A stretch of 64,000 nt of DNA from Chamaecyparis obtusa. Lineage: Eukaryota; Streptophyta; Pinopsida; Cupressales; Cupressaceae. Below the pieces are notes generated by a model. The model searched no databases. It was not told the origin of the DNA and worked only from the letters and a program-made list of their open reading frames with translations. The position numbers and the translations under genes were made by a program. The stretch is taken from the NCBI GenBank assembly GCA_027943335.1, contig BSBK01003554.1:806001-870000 (forward strand), given 5' to 3'. Each line of letters starts with the position of its first letter. Position 1 is the stretch's first letter. Shown here one piece after another: positions 1 to 11,359 of the stretch.

Positions 1-960
1 TGTATTACACAATTTCATCACAATTTTGAAACAACATAAGTAATCCATTTCCATATACATCACATGTAACTTTAACTTAATTTCTACTTTCTCAATTAAC
101 CCTAATTCATTTGCATACTCAATTTGTAAAACAACTCAGTATCCTACTTGTTTCCATTTCTATTTCATAAGTCAGTGTACATCAAAATGTAAGATTTGAA
201 ATTCAATTATCCTTCTATATCATATAATCAGGATCCACATATAAAGATATGTCTAACATCATCATCTACATAATCATATAAAAATCATCACATAAAGCCA
301 AATATATGAAATCAGTATCTGAGTAAGTCTAATGTATCTGAATGGTGGAACATCAAGACCTAGCAATTCAACTTACAACCAATTCATGTCTCAACTTGAT
401 ATAGACTTAAATGGTCATTTATGTGAGCATACATATCCAATTGTGACATTTCTACATTCTCAAGTGTGCATTTCTATCTACACGCTTCACAACTCTTCAT
501 ACCCTTCCTACTGCATTTATCTATGAGAAATTACATACATAAGGAAGCAACATTTAACTTTGTTAAAATATACATCTTGTCTTATTATTATTATTTAATG
601 TGCCTTATTCCAATTCAATTTCCTCAAGATAGGCACTCCATTGTGCTAACATAAAATTTAAATGAATACAATTAACCCTATTGAAAACATAGTGCAACTA
701 GAATCATAGACACGTGCACAAGAGCAACCAGACAAGGAGTACATCACAAGATCGACTCATTTTAATCACTATGGAACATCATTGAACAATTAAATAACAC
801 ATCTAATGACCTCAAGTCACTCAAGGCATCAAATTATGTTAAAAAATAATGTCTTCCTAGTGGTACATCCTTATATGGGACCAATATGATCTTACTCAAC
901 GAGAGTGAAGGTCAAAACAACACTATCAAGATGCTTGTGATAAGAGTTGAACGAGGGAGG
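1..960. other. Unassigned AT-rich sequence
   Basis: I recognise no gene, LTR, primer site or repeat here. Short open frames exist but show no family motif and look like chance. The right edge at about 961 is an abrupt junction with the truncated RNase H of copia-A1, so this may be the flank of a deletion that removed the element's 3' end. Confidence 0.4.
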
Positions 961-962
961 CA

Positions 963-2306
963 CTACATAGTAGCAGCAACAACATATTTTTCTTCAGCTA
1001 TAGACTGAGAAATACAAGTCTTCTTTTTACTTGTCCATGTTACAAGTCTTTCACCAAAGAAAAATGCTCCTCCGGTGGTGCTTTTTCTATCATCCACATT
1101 TCCAGCCCAATCAGCATCAGTGTAAACTTTCAGTTCAAACTTCCCTTCCTTAGGATACCATAATCCATAATTCTCTATTTTCTTTAGGTATCTTAAGATC
1201 CTTTTAGTAGCTATCATGTGTGATTCTCTAGGATTAGCAGAAAATCTTGCAACAATTCCCACAGCATGTGCTATATCTGGTCTATTGTGAACTACGTACA
1301 TTAACTTACCAATCATGGATCGGTAAAGTGTCTAGTTTACCTCTGTAGTTTCATCCTCCTTTGTCAATTTTCATCCAGTAGCCATTGATGTTCCCACAGG
1401 TTTAGCATCCTCCATGCCAAATGTCTTCAGTACTTCCTTTATGTATTTAGATTGTGTGATGAATATCCCATGACTCTGTTGAATCACTAGTAGTCCAAGA
1501 AAGAACTTAATCTCTTCGAACATAGGCATTTCAAATTCCTTTTGCATTTCATTATAAAATGCCTTGCAGACAAGATCTGAGCCTCCAAAAACAATGTCAT
1601 CAACAAATATTTTAGCAATGATAATAGTGTCATCAGTATCACCTTTCACATATAGATTGTTGTTTTCACTTGTTCTAACAAATCCAATACTTAACAAGTA
1701 AGTATGCAGTCTTTCATACCATGCTCTCAGTGCTTTCTTCAAACCATATAAAGCTTTATGTAATCTACATACCATGTCTTTATTGTTGGGATCAACAAAT
1801 CCTTCAGGTTGTTCAATGTAGACCTCTTCTTCAAGTATACCATTCAAAAATGCTGACTTCACATCCATTTGATAGACCTTGAATTTCTTATGTCTAGCAT
1901 ATGCAAGTAGCATTCTAACTCCTTCTAATCTAGTAATAGGTGAAAATGTTTCACCATAGTCAATGCCTTCTTCCTGTGCATATCCCTTGCATACCAATCT
2001 AGCTTTATTTCTTGTGACTTCACCATTCTCATTCAATTTATTCCTGTATATCCACTTAGTACCTATAACATTCTTATCTTTTGGTCGGGGTACTAAGGAC
2101 TAGGTTTTGTTCTTCTCTATTTTCTCTATTTCCTCCTTCATTGCATTAACCCATTCTTCATTCTCTAATGCAACTTTCACATTTTTAGGTTCAAATTCAC
2201 AAATTAAACATGTACCTTGTCTTGTTTTTCTTCTAGTTTGCATTTCAACATGTCTGTCTCCAATGATTTGTGTTTTAGGATGATGTCTTCTGACAAAACT
2301 AGCCAA
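963..2306 (-). pseudogene. pol: copia-A1 reverse transcriptase and partial RNase H
   Basis: Three consecutive open pieces (2306-2100, 2036-1371, 1316-963) separated by stops. The RT shows [30 protein letters not shown] with the first catalytic Asp, [16 protein letters not shown], and FVDDIVFGG with the catalytic Asp pair intact. RNase H follows with MIGKLMYV, RYLKKIENYGLWY and YTDADWAGN. The reading ends at KYVVAATM, where copia RNase H normally runs about 130 residues further, so the C-terminus is missing at the 961 junction. An in-frame stop directly after EKIEKNKT separates the first two pieces. Confidence 0.85.
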
Positions 2307-2333
2307 AACATGATTTCTCCTTTCTTGCTCACC

Positions 2334-3833
2334 CTACTCAGGGTCATTTCCTTGCTTGGTAGCTCCATCTTGTTCCTTAGTTTGTGTTGCCTGTTGTCCT
2401 TCATTGTTTCCCTGCTGACTAGTTGTTATAGTTTGTGGTGTTGGTAGATACTCTGGATGTTCAATGTAAGTGAATCTACCACATTCTTCTGTTTCCTTTG
2501 TACTTTCCTCTATGTACTTGTCACCAAACTCATCAACATGAACATTAGTACTTTCAACTACCTTATTTGTAGTCTTATTCAAACATTTATATACTTTACT
2601 TGTAGTGGAATATCCAAGAAATATTCCTTCATCTCCTTTAGAATCAAATTTTCCATTTCTTTCATCTTTCAAAATAAAGCATTTACTTCCAAAAATTCTA
2701 AAATAACTTACAGTAGGTTTTTGTCCAAACCATAGTTCATAAGGTGTTTGGTTGGAGTCCTTCTTTAGTTGTACTCGGTTAAGAACATACACAGCTGTAC
2801 TGACAACTTCCCTCCAATATGTCTGAGCAACATTCTTTTGTATCATTAATGTTCTTGCACAGTCAATTATAGACCTATTTCTTCTTTCACCAATGCCATT
2901 TTGCTGAGGTGTCCTCGGTGCAGATACCTGTCTTTTGATTCCATGCTCATTACAAAAATTAGTAAATTCATTAGAGATAAATTCACCTTCTCTATTAGAT
3001 CTTAAGAATTTTATTTCCTTTTTAGTTTCTTTCTCTACCTTATCTTTATACCACTTAAACATTTTGAAAGCTTCAGATTTCTCTTTCAGGAACATAACGG
3101 TCATCAGTCTAGTATAGTCATCAACAAAAAGAATAAAATATTTATCACCAGAACAACTCTGAGTTCTCATAGGACCACATAGATTGGTATGAACCAACTC
3201 AAGTATCTTCTTTGTTGAATAGTCTTTGCTTTTAAAACTAGACTTAGTCATCTTACCTTTCTGACATTCATGGCACATGGCATGATCAGGTTTTCTCAAG
3301 TTAGGTAATCCTCTAACTCTTTTCTTTCTACTAATCTTGATCATGTTGTCAAAGTTCACATGGCATAACCTTCTGTGCCACAACCAAGCATCTTCATCCT
3401 TTATTAATAAACAAGAAGACTGATCCATATCAAGATAAAATAGATTACCTCTGGATTGTGTACCAGTTCCAACAAGTCTTCCTCCATCATCATAGATCTT
3501 CACCTTTTTTCTCTCAAAAGCCAGTCGGTGGCCTGAATTGTTCAACTGAGCCACAATTAATAGGTTATAGTTTAGTCCATCTACCCAGTATGCATTTTCA
3601 CATTGTAATCTGTCATTGATCATCATTGAGCCTTTACCTCTTACCATATAGGGTGCATCATTTCCCATTCTCATAGATCCTCCATTATATTCAACAAGAT
3701 GATCAAACTTCTCTACATCATCGGTCATATGATGTGTACAGCCATTGTCTATGATCCATGTATCATTTCTTCTTACTTTAGAGATTGGTGTTGTCTCTTC
3801 ATGTTTCTCTTCTTCCTCTGAGTCATCTTTCAT
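2334..3833 (-). pseudogene. pol: copia-A1 protease-integrase
   Basis: A 499-residue frame. Near residue 27 it has WIIDNGCTHHMT, the copia protease active site with Asn where Ser is usual. A GAG pre-integrase segment follows (WLWHRRLCHVNFDNM) with a CHEC zinc pair. The integrase core has LVHTNLCGP and RSNREGEF, where the two catalytic aspartates are both asparagine, and then QQNGIGERRNR, which keeps the glutamate at the normal 35-residue spacing. The GKFDSKGDEGIFLGY region after the core is typical of copia. Length and order are near normal, but integrase cannot be active with both Asp lost. The frame ends in a low-complexity Gln/Thr linker before RT. Confidence 0.85.
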
Positions 3834-4016
3834 AGCAACAAATATGACTTCTATGTCATCATTAGAATTAGATTCAGTTTCAATATCTTCGGCTATGTAA
3901 CATACCTTTTTGCCTTTTTCATCTTAGTTGTCTCTATTGTTGTGTCAGTAGCCTCTGTTGACTCTTCTCCCATAGCTTCCTTCAGATTGGTCTTTGGATC
4001 TATCATCATCTTTCTT

Positions 4017-4838
4017 CTAAGGACATCTAGTAGTGATGTGACCGACTTCTTTACAATTAAAGCATGCCAAAGGTAGCTTACCTCTATACTTTCCTTTTCC
4101 TTTGGGCAATCTTCTAGCCATAAGTGCTTCAAGCTCATCAAGTTCATCATCGGTATTGTCATCACTATCACAATTCTTACTATTCTTGCTAGACTTTCCA
4201 ATCTTCAAAGAAGACATGAAAGCAGATTCAATAGAAGGAACAAAACTATTATCAAAGTTTTTTAATTCAAAGGTTGTAAGTTTACCAATCAGAGTGTCAA
4301 GAGTAAGGTTGGATGTAGCTCTTATTTCATGAATTGTAGAAATCCTGATTGCATAAACTAGTAGCAAAGTTCTGAGAATCTTGCTTATCACTATTTCATC
4401 ATCAATTACTCCATCAGATGCTCTAATAGCATGTACCACCTCTTTGAGTCTATTTGAATATTGGACAATGTTCTCACCTTCTTTCATTCTCATATCATCA
4501 AATCTACCTCTTAGACTTTCAGCTCGGGCTCTTTTGACATTCAGATCTCCACTGTATATTTGTGCTAATTTATCCCACATTGCTTTGGAAGTCATCCATG
4601 TCTTGATATCTTCAAATTCAATGTCGCTACAAGCAACAACAAGTTCCATCATAGTAATATTGTGTTCACACTTGTCCTTTAGTTGATCAAGAGTTAAGGG
4701 ACCAGTGAGTGGTTGTCTGTAGCCATTCCCCATCAGATCTAGTGCAGAGTTCCCAATTCCTGATATGTGTAGCATCATTCTGCTTTGCCATACTGTGAAG
4801 TTCTTTTTGTTCAGTTTCGGTACTTCCCTCTTATACAT
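4017..4838 (-). pseudogene. gag: copia-A1 gag (capsid/nucleocapsid)
   Basis: This 273-residue frame starts at an ATG about 50 bases after the primer site, so the start is well placed. The N-terminal two thirds resemble copia Gag (LNKKNFTVWQSRMM near residue 10, a WDKLAQIYSG motif near residue 90, then helical capsid sequence). The C-terminal end has an intact zinc knuckle, CFNCKEVGHITTRC, for RNA binding. The frame ends directly after the knuckle, and the sequence to about 3834 is recovered only by changing frame, so Gag and Pol are no longer joined. This is the best-preserved part of the element. Confidence 0.85.
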
Positions 4839-4888
4839 CTTGAGACCTTTATGCTTAAGTCCTTAAAACTCTGTTCCAAGCAACCAGA

Positions 4889-4900
4889 GCTCTGATACCA
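4889..4900 (-). other. Primer-binding site, initiator tRNA-Met type
   Basis: The minus strand reads TGGTATCAGAGC two bases after the LTR end. This is the usual plant copia primer site, complementary to the 3' end of initiator tRNA-Met. It fixes the LTR boundary and the element's orientation. Confidence 0.9.
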
Positions 4901-4902
4901 AT

Positions 4903-6353
4903 TGTTAGAATAACTGAGAGGGGGGTGAATCAGTTATCCAGTGTCCCAAAACAAAATGTATAATTCAAAACTACTTCACAAATTTCTACTCATCGGTAAA
5001 CACTAAATACTTTCACTGTTTGTCCTTTTACCGATTACCAGTCTAATACTATAATAGTTACCGATCAAATCTAACATGTAACATGTAAAGAATGATAACA
5101 AAAAAATATCACAATCAACACATAACACAAGAGATTTAATGTGGAAACCTTGTAAAGGGAAAAACCACCTAGGACCGACAACCCAAAATTGTTCACTCTT
5201 CTGAAGTGGGGTCGGTTAAGACCCAACCCTGTTAAAGGTTTACAAACACACTGTCAGGTGTGACCTTGTTAGAGGATTTTAGACTAGAAGTTATTGTCCA
5301 ACCAGCATTCACTATGGGGTTGACAGGGTAACAATGTTCATTCTATGAATGATACATCATAAGACTTTTAGAGTCCAATCGGTTAAGAGATTTTGACTGT
5401 ATACAATGGTTAAATGTGTAATAGTAAATGACCTACCTTAATACAATTTCAATTGCAGATTACAGATCAATATTCAGTCCATACAAATCCTTCTGATCAA
5501 TATTTCACTTCAGATTCAACAATGTATCAACTTACTATTTGTCAGTAATTGCTCTTTGTAGCTCAGTAATTGTTCTACAGCTCGGTTCTTACTTAACCAG
5601 TATGATCAGAATGCATGAAAACCTTGTTCACATGATATTCCTATAGTTTTCTACTTCTTTCGGCATCATTCCATAATGACATTCTAGTCTCTTATATAGA
5701 CGAGTAAACCATTTTCTTCTCCTCCATCAGAGTTTTCCACTTAACCACATTCATAGATTTTGCCGCTTCAAAATTTCTTGGTACTTGTATGAATAACACG
5801 TTTCAATCTTCTCCATTTGATCTTCCCTAAATTTTGTCAATCGTCGATCTATGTAACAAACATTATATGTTACCTCGATGTTATACTCTTTCTAGCTCAT
5901 CAATCTTATTAGCTAAATTAATCATTTAATTCATTCTGTTCTGCTCGGTTAACAAAGAAATGTGTCGGTGGACACTACTCGGTTAATACTACGATCAGTA
6001 TACACACTACACTTCGTTGGTGTATACTAGAATTGCTTCATTTACCGACAACACTACTTTGTGTCTTTCAGCTCTATACTTCATCATAGATGAATGCAAC
6101 ATAATAAAGTCAATATCATCAAGTCATAGACTCATCAACAAGTTACTCAATGTGTTCCTTATCCTCATCTATCATGTACATCTTTCCTCATGTATATTTC
6201 TCTGTTCTTCATCTCTTTCACCTTTCTTTAGATTTCTCAGTATAGTAACTTATAAGATAAGTGTTGTCAAACTATTTGACATCAATGACAACATAATACT
6301 GATTTAATCATATTACATATCTAATCAGCAACTCCTCAGTGATCTTGTAATCA
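4903..6353 (-). repeat. 5' LTR of copia-A1 (~1.45 kb)
   Basis: The 3' edge is clear: minus-strand ...TTCTAACA ends at 4903, two bases before the primer site. The 5' edge is placed at 6353, where the minus strand starts TGATTACAAGATCACTGAG, because similarity to the right-hand copy of this LTR (from 47347) begins about there. An alternative TG start at 6293 (TGTTGTCATTGATGTC) is possible. Similarity to the copia-A2 LTR is evident along the whole length but patchy, roughly 70-80% by eye. Confidence 0.75.
5691..5698 (-). promoter_or_regulatory. TATA-like box in copia-A1 LTR
   Basis: The minus strand reads TATATAAG within a GTCTATATAAGAGAC context, in the middle of the LTR where a U3 promoter is expected. 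The aligned spot in copia-A2 (about 63260) reads CTATTTAAGAG, a decayed version. Confidence 0.5.
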
Positions 6354-7304
6354 TAGATTCTTCAATCAGATTTCAAATCAATTGTAGTTCAACACCTTCT
6401 CCTTCTCATTTAGATACATCTAGGTTTTTTGTATTGTTATGTTGTAGGTTTGGAGAGCAACTTTGGAGAAGATTCTTGAGCATTTGAGCTTGGATATTGC
6501 AACTTCTTTTTTCTTGTCATCTTCTCTCATGCCTCCATGACAATCCATTTAGATTAATATTGCACTTGCATATTAGATTAGATTCATATTTCCTTTCATA
6601 TAATAATCTTGCATAAGCATTTCCTTTCATAGATTAGTTTTCTTTCATGTATTGTTATCATTTAGAATAGCTTCCATTTTCATTTTCATGCATACTTGAT
6701 GATCATGGAGACTAGCATTCTTGCTTTTCCTCTTTGAATCTCTCATTTTATGGTGTACTTGCATGGGCACAAACTAGATCTAATATGAGGGCCTCTATTA
6801 CAAACCCTTGCACTCCATGAATAGAGAGCTATGAGTCGCCATTTGAGACCTCATTCTTGAGCAATCTTGGATTTAATGACTCATAGAAGTGTGACAAAAT
6901 TTTAGCACACAATAATATGTAATATGTGATACATCATGTTGGTCTCAGGATAGATATTAGAGGAATTAAATGAAGCATAAGCAATAATATGCAGGAACTA
7001 ACCCATGTAGAAGGATTTCCCTTTTCGATTGCTAATTGTAAAATTTTAAGCCATTATGGATTGAATAAAAAGGAAACTAATTTAGTTGCAAATAATGGAT
7101 AAATTTTCTAAGCAATGAGAGGCCACCAAATCATTTATTTGTTTCTTTCACTAATAAAGGCTTGTCATGTTGCCACATAAATATGGAAGAAATAAAATGT
7201 TTCAAAATTTCCTAAAGAATAAAATATTCTAGTCATAGTATGGAGGCCCACTACACTTGGAAGAAGTGAAAAAGTTTACCAATGAATACAAAATAATAAT
7301 AATT
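6354..7304. other. Unassigned spacer
   Basis: AT-rich sequence between the copia-A1 LTR and the LINE target-site duplication. I see no coding motif, LTR end or inverted repeat. Part is pyrimidine-rich (about 6450-6760). It may be old transposon DNA too decayed to recognise. Confidence 0.4.
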
Positions 7305-7320
7305 TATTTTTATCAACTTT
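7305..7320. repeat. LINE target-site duplication, 3' side copy
   Basis: TATTTTTATCAACTTT, identical to 21404-21419, 14 kb away. The next bases on the element side (CTTTTTCTT) are the complement of a short poly(A) tail. Confidence 0.85.
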
Positions 7321-7772
7321 CTTTTTCTTAAAGGTGGCAATGTCACTTAATATATTTTATTAATAATATATATTTTTACAAATTGGTTCAATGAGAGCTC
7401 TTGAAGAAAAGAGCCAATGAAGAAAAACTTTAGTCATTGCCCATCAAAATATGAATACAAGTTTCTAGCCCAAGCTAGATACCAAAAATAAATTTGACCA
7501 AGGAGCATGCAAGCTCATTTGGAGTGAATACCAAAATACATTATACAATATCAGAATATGAACAAAGTATACATATGAGATTGCCCCATAGTTGGAGACA
7601 TGAGAGAAACTCCAAACAAAAAACTATAACGATGACCATTAGACGAAAAATCCATTAATATGAACCAAAACTTCCCTACAACTGAAAAATACTTGCAACC
7701 AGAATATGCATACAAGAACAAAAAAGATATATACAAAAAAATAGAGAATTAGGCTTTGACCATAGCAGAATA
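7321..7772 (-). other. LINE 3' untranslated region
   Basis: About 450 bases between the RNase H stop and the TSD, AT-rich, ending on the minus strand in a short A-rich tail. No coding motif. Confidence 0.65.
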
Positions 7773-8360
7773 TTAACCATGATACATTTCTTCTTGAGTA
7801 ATTCTAAATAAGTTTGGGAAGCTCATCATCTCACAACCTAACCGAGAGGAATCAATATAAAATTTATCACAACCAAAGTTAGAAAGGCAGTCCACTAATG
7901 CATTTCCTTCCTGATATACATGTGAGATGATGAGGTACTCAAAAAAATCTAGAAGAGCCCAAATTTTCTCAAGAATATATTTGAAATGCCAACTATCATC
8001 TTTCCTTTCTTTGCAAGCATTAATAACAATGGCAGAATCACCTTCAATATGAAGGTGCTTTAGATTCAAATTTTTTTCCAAAACAATACCTTCCAAAAGA
8101 GCACATGCCCCCACCATATTGTTTGTGCTAGGAGAAATTGACATATCTTTCAATGCTAATATAGCACCCAGATTATTACAAAAAATTACCCCTATTCCCG
8201 AATCACCAAGATTTCCACGAGAGGATCCATCAAAATTTAATTTGTAGAAAGGAGCATCAAGAGGATGCCATTGAATTGATCTTCTATCTACCATGGATTT
8301 CCAGACCCGTGGAAATATAGGTGATACAGGAATAATGATACCTTTCCAAGAAGAAACCAC
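7773..8360 (-). pseudogene. LINE C-terminal RNase H domain
   Basis: This 195-residue frame carries a complete RNase HI-like fold: LNFDGSSRGN near residue 42 (first Asp), ACALLEGIVLEKN (Glu), HIEGDSAIVINACKE (second Asp) and GNALVDCLSNFG (last Asp) near residue 158. All four acidic positions are present. The stop at 7773 is the natural ORF end. RNase H at the C-terminus is known for one branch of plant L1 elements. The domain frame itself is open; upstream, between 8690 and 8360, frames change more than once. Confidence 0.85.
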
Positions 8361-8689
8361 AAAATTATCCCAAAAAGAAAACTCTGAGTTATGATTAAAA
8401 TATTTCTAAACTTGAGCATTAACTTGTTTAGAAATATTTTTTTCCAAAATACCAAGAACAACTGATAACTGTGAAGAATCAACTCTAAAGGTATGCTTAT
8501 TGTGTTCCCACCAAATGGACCAGATGACTGAAGATGGAACAATGAACCAGAGACACACAAATAGGGAAGAAGAATACAAGGTTGGCCAAGACTAGAACAT
8601 GTCCCATAAAGAAAAAGGAAAAGGAAATGAGAGGGAAAGCTTTTGAAGAACAAAATTCCAACAATTTACAACAAAGTCACAATGAGGAA

Positions 8690-9404
8690 AAATTTAGTTA
8701 ACATTCTCAAGATCATTACCACAAAGAACACAAGGAAATGGAGATGCAATATTGAATTTGGCTAAGAGATCACTAGTCTGAATTCTTTTTTGCAAAGCCA
8801 ACCAATAAAAAACTCTAGCTTTAGGCAAAACTGAATTGTTCCAACAAAAAATAAAAGCACGATGATAAGATTGATGATTAGCCATTTTTTGAACATCAAG
8901 ATATCCTTCCTTAACTGATTACTTCCCTTTTTAAGAAGGACACCATACAAGTTAATCTTTGGAATTAGAAAGAAAAACAACTCGATCTTGCAAGATGGAT
9001 TTGAAAGAATGAATTTCTTGAGAAGATGACATAAGGAAAGAAGGATCCTTCCAAGAAATGTTATGAGAAAACAAATCCACACTATACACATAATCAACCA
9101 ATCTAACACCCCATGAATGTGAAAGTATAACATAAACATATGCAAGGGAGTCTGACTGAGAGATAGGGGAAACCCATTCCAAGAATCCTTCCAAAAAGAA
9201 CATCCTCCCTTGAATGAACCTTCCAAGAGAGGAAATTGGAAACCACTTCTTGACAAAAAATCATAAAATTCCAAATGGCAGACTCTTCAGGAGGATTAGA
9301 AATAGTAAAAATCCTTACAAGGTTTTGGGAATCTAAATATTTAACCTGCATAATCTGGCACCACAAAGATTGAGGCTTAGTATACATGGCCCAAACCAAT
9401 TTAC
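8690..9404 (-). pseudogene. LINE post-RT region with zinc-finger-like domain
   Basis: The minus strand continues the LINE frame: KPQSLWCQIMQVKYL, then ESAIWNFM, then SWNGFP-type sequence. A zf-RVT-like segment near 8885-8700 reads VLPKARVFYWLALQKRI and PFPCVLCGNDLENVN, with a CxxC pair whose partner ligands lie past a stop (HCDFVVNCW). Several frame changes occur between 9300 and 8900. This domain is usual between RT and RNase H in plant L1 elements and is thought to bind nucleic acid. Confidence 0.7.
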
Positions 9405-9754
9405 TATTAGAGTAAAGTATTAATTATGTTAATTAATCTTTACTCCCTTCTTAAGATGTCAACTTCCTTTTGCTTTAGTTAAAAAGCACATACACTAGTT
9501 GTTCTAAACTCATGCATTAGTCATGTAATAGTTAAACTGATTATTTCATGCACTAGACTTTGCCTTTCAAGGCTTTCGATCTCCTTTATAAGGATGATCC
9601 ATTGTACATTCAATTCATTCATTAATTGAGGATATTTTCTTCTTCATTTTTTGAGTCAAACCCTTGCCCTCTTCTTGTCTCTACTTCCTTGTAACAGGTT
9701 TTTGTATGCAGGTGATCTTCGGGTTTTGTGGAATTGTATTGCTCAAATCCTACA
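9405..9754 (+). repeat. LARD 5' LTR
   Basis: 350 bp. Starts TATTAGAG where the partner has TGTTAGAG, so the terminal TG has mutated to TA. Ends ...AAATCCTACA immediately before the primer site. A TATA-like TTTATAAGG lies at 9585-9593. Confidence 0.9.
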
Positions 9755-9767
9755 TGGTATCAGAGCC
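9755..9767 (+). other. LARD primer-binding site
   Basis: TGGTATCAGAGCC abuts the LTR with no spacer, a strong match to the initiator tRNA-Met site. Confidence 0.9.
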
Positions 9768-9959
9768 TAATCTGCTACAGCTTGTTCACATTTATAGGAT
9801 TCAAATTAGGCATTTTTTTCTGATTTGAGAGGTTTTGGTATTCTCTGTAGGACATTAATTTTTGTTTCTTTTTTGCCTGCAAAAAAGAATTTTATTTTTT
9901 TTAGCACTTTTTACAGAGAGGGTTTCCTATCAAATTTGGGGGGGAGGGGCTATTTTTCT

Positions 9960-10230
9960 GGCCATCTTGGCTTCAAACAGACCTCACGGTTGCATTCAAA
10001 GCATCCAAGAACCCTAAGATCCATATAAAGTTTGTCCAGTTTGGACACATTTGGAATCTGTGAGAAATTTTTTTTGCAATCGGCCCCGGCATAGACCCCG
10101 AGGTGATCATTGTTTTTTGGAGCACTTCTGGCCCAAACAGACCTCACAGTTGCATTTGAAAGGCTTGAGATAGTCAAAATCCATATAAGACTTGTCAAAT
10201 TCTGACAAGTTGGCCTCTGAGACAATTTTT
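9960..10230 (+). repeat. Two diverged direct repeats in LARD leader
   Basis: About 9969-10060 and 10130-10215 share the phrases CAAACAGACCTCAC, GTTGCATT, ATCCATATAA and a GTCCAGTTTGGACA / GTCAAATTCTGACA block, so they look like an ancient duplication of roughly 85 bp with a spacing near 160 bp. No coding potential is evident. Confidence 0.55.
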
Positions 10231-10234
10231 TTTT

Positions 10235-10640
10235 ACCTACCAGGGTTGTACGGCCCTGGCACGCACATCGAGGCAGCGAGTCGGATTGTAAAATAAAAAA
10301 TAAAAAATAAAAATATTTTGTTTGGGTGACCCACACATCGCCCAACGGCCACCAGCGAGCAGCCCAGCGGCTGTCGCCCCACCACGGTCTCCGCCCACCC
10401 GCGCTCTGGCTTCTCTGCCCACTGCTCTGCGCCACCGCCACTGCCACCGCGGCCTTTGCTGGTCCTCGCTCTACCACTACCATCGGTGCTGCCACCAATG
10501 CTACTTCATGGACCCTACTTGTAGAACCCCCAATCCTATGAGAAACCAATGGCCAATGCTTATTTGCTAAGCCCCTAGTCACCCACGTGACCAGGGCATA
10601 AGTATTTTCAGCCCCTAGGTGCAGTTGAGCCATGACGGCC
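10235..10640. other. GC-rich island within the LARD
   Basis: This stretch is markedly richer in G+C than the rest of the window (proline/alanine-rich frames on both strands, such as 10326-10541), including runs like CCGCCCACCCGCGCTC. I recognise no protein. It could be a captured host fragment or a structured leader. The open frames are probably a side effect of GC content. Confidence 0.5.
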
Positions 10641-10734
10641 ATTTGGCCATCAAATTTAGGCTCAGTATCTACTGGTGTTAGTAGAGATTGCTCTTTTTTT
10701 GAGCTTTTTAAGGGTACCTAGTGCTTTTTGCGAA

Positions 10735-11350
10735 TATCTCGGGCATCTAGGATCGTCATTGGGAGTATGATATATGGTCGGAAAGCTGGTTCCAAGTCCG
10801 ATCCAAATTTACTGGTATGGTTTTATGATTTTTCCATTTTGATGCTCTTTTTTTCTATCAAAGTCAGATGTTCGCTGTGATCATGGCATTTCAAACCTCT
10901 TGCCTTCTGGGATTCGTTTCTCTTGCATCCGGGCTCCGTTTTCGGCAAACGATATATTTCTAAAAAGCTTTCTTTGAGCTTTTATCAAATTTGATGGTTT
11001 CATGTGGTTTTTTGTCCTTTTTCTAATGTCACCCATCCTCAGATCCTTGCAGACACCTTCTTTGGGCCCTCCAACATAGCTGTTGGTTTTTTGCTCATAT
11101 CTTGAGCATACGGTGTGGAAATTTGGCAAACGAGATATTGTCAGAAAGTTGATTTCGTGCTCTTTTCAAATCTAGAGGTTATATTTTCTGGTTTTATTTT
11201 TTTGATGGTGTTTTTCTCTGTCAAAGCTAGATCTTTAGTTTTGCACTCCGGGAGCTCTATCTTGCACATCCGGTCTCCATTTTTGGAAAATGATATATCA
11301 TTGGAAAGCTTGTTCAAAGAGCTTTTCAGTGCTTCTAGTGGATATCTTGG
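10735..11350 (+). repeat. Four diverged ~170-bp tandem repeats in LARD interior
   Basis: Blocks near 10735, 10920, 11095 and 11250 each contain the same ordered words: a CATCCGG/GCATACGG-like word, a TTTTCGGCAAACGATATAT-like stretch, (A)GAAAGCT/AAAAGCTT, GAGCTTTT, then a TTTTTGTC/TTTTTCTC run. They have drifted but keep order and rough spacing of 155-185 bp. Confidence 0.65.
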
Positions 11351-11359
11351 TTGTTTCAA

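Larger units (their letters stand above)
961..6353 (-). mobile_element. copia-A1: 3'-truncated Ty1/copia retrotransposon
   Basis: Read on the minus strand, the order is 5' LTR (6353 to 4903), initiator-Met-type primer site (4900 to 4889), gag, protease, integrase, reverse transcriptase, RNase H. Integrase lying before RT defines the Ty1/copia superfamily. The RNase H reading stops abruptly at about 961, and no polypurine tract or 3' LTR follows, so the 3' end is missing. Stops and frameshifts between domains make it a dead copy. A second LTR of this family (copia-A2) forms the right end of the window in the opposite orientation. Confidence 0.9.

Noticed and set aside
2217..4686. Plus-strand open frames opposite copia-A1 (for example 2457-2735, 4381-4686)
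   Set aside because: Shadows of the minus-strand gag-pol. Composition is typical of antisense reading.
6241..6293. LTR start of copia-A1 at 6293 (TGTTGTCATTGATGTC)
   Set aside because: The similarity to the right-hand LTR continues about 60 bases further to a TGAT start, so 6353 is preferred.
10322..10642. Overlapping Pro/Ala/His-rich open frames on both strands
   Set aside because: Caused by the GC-rich island, which lacks stop codons; no recognisable domain.
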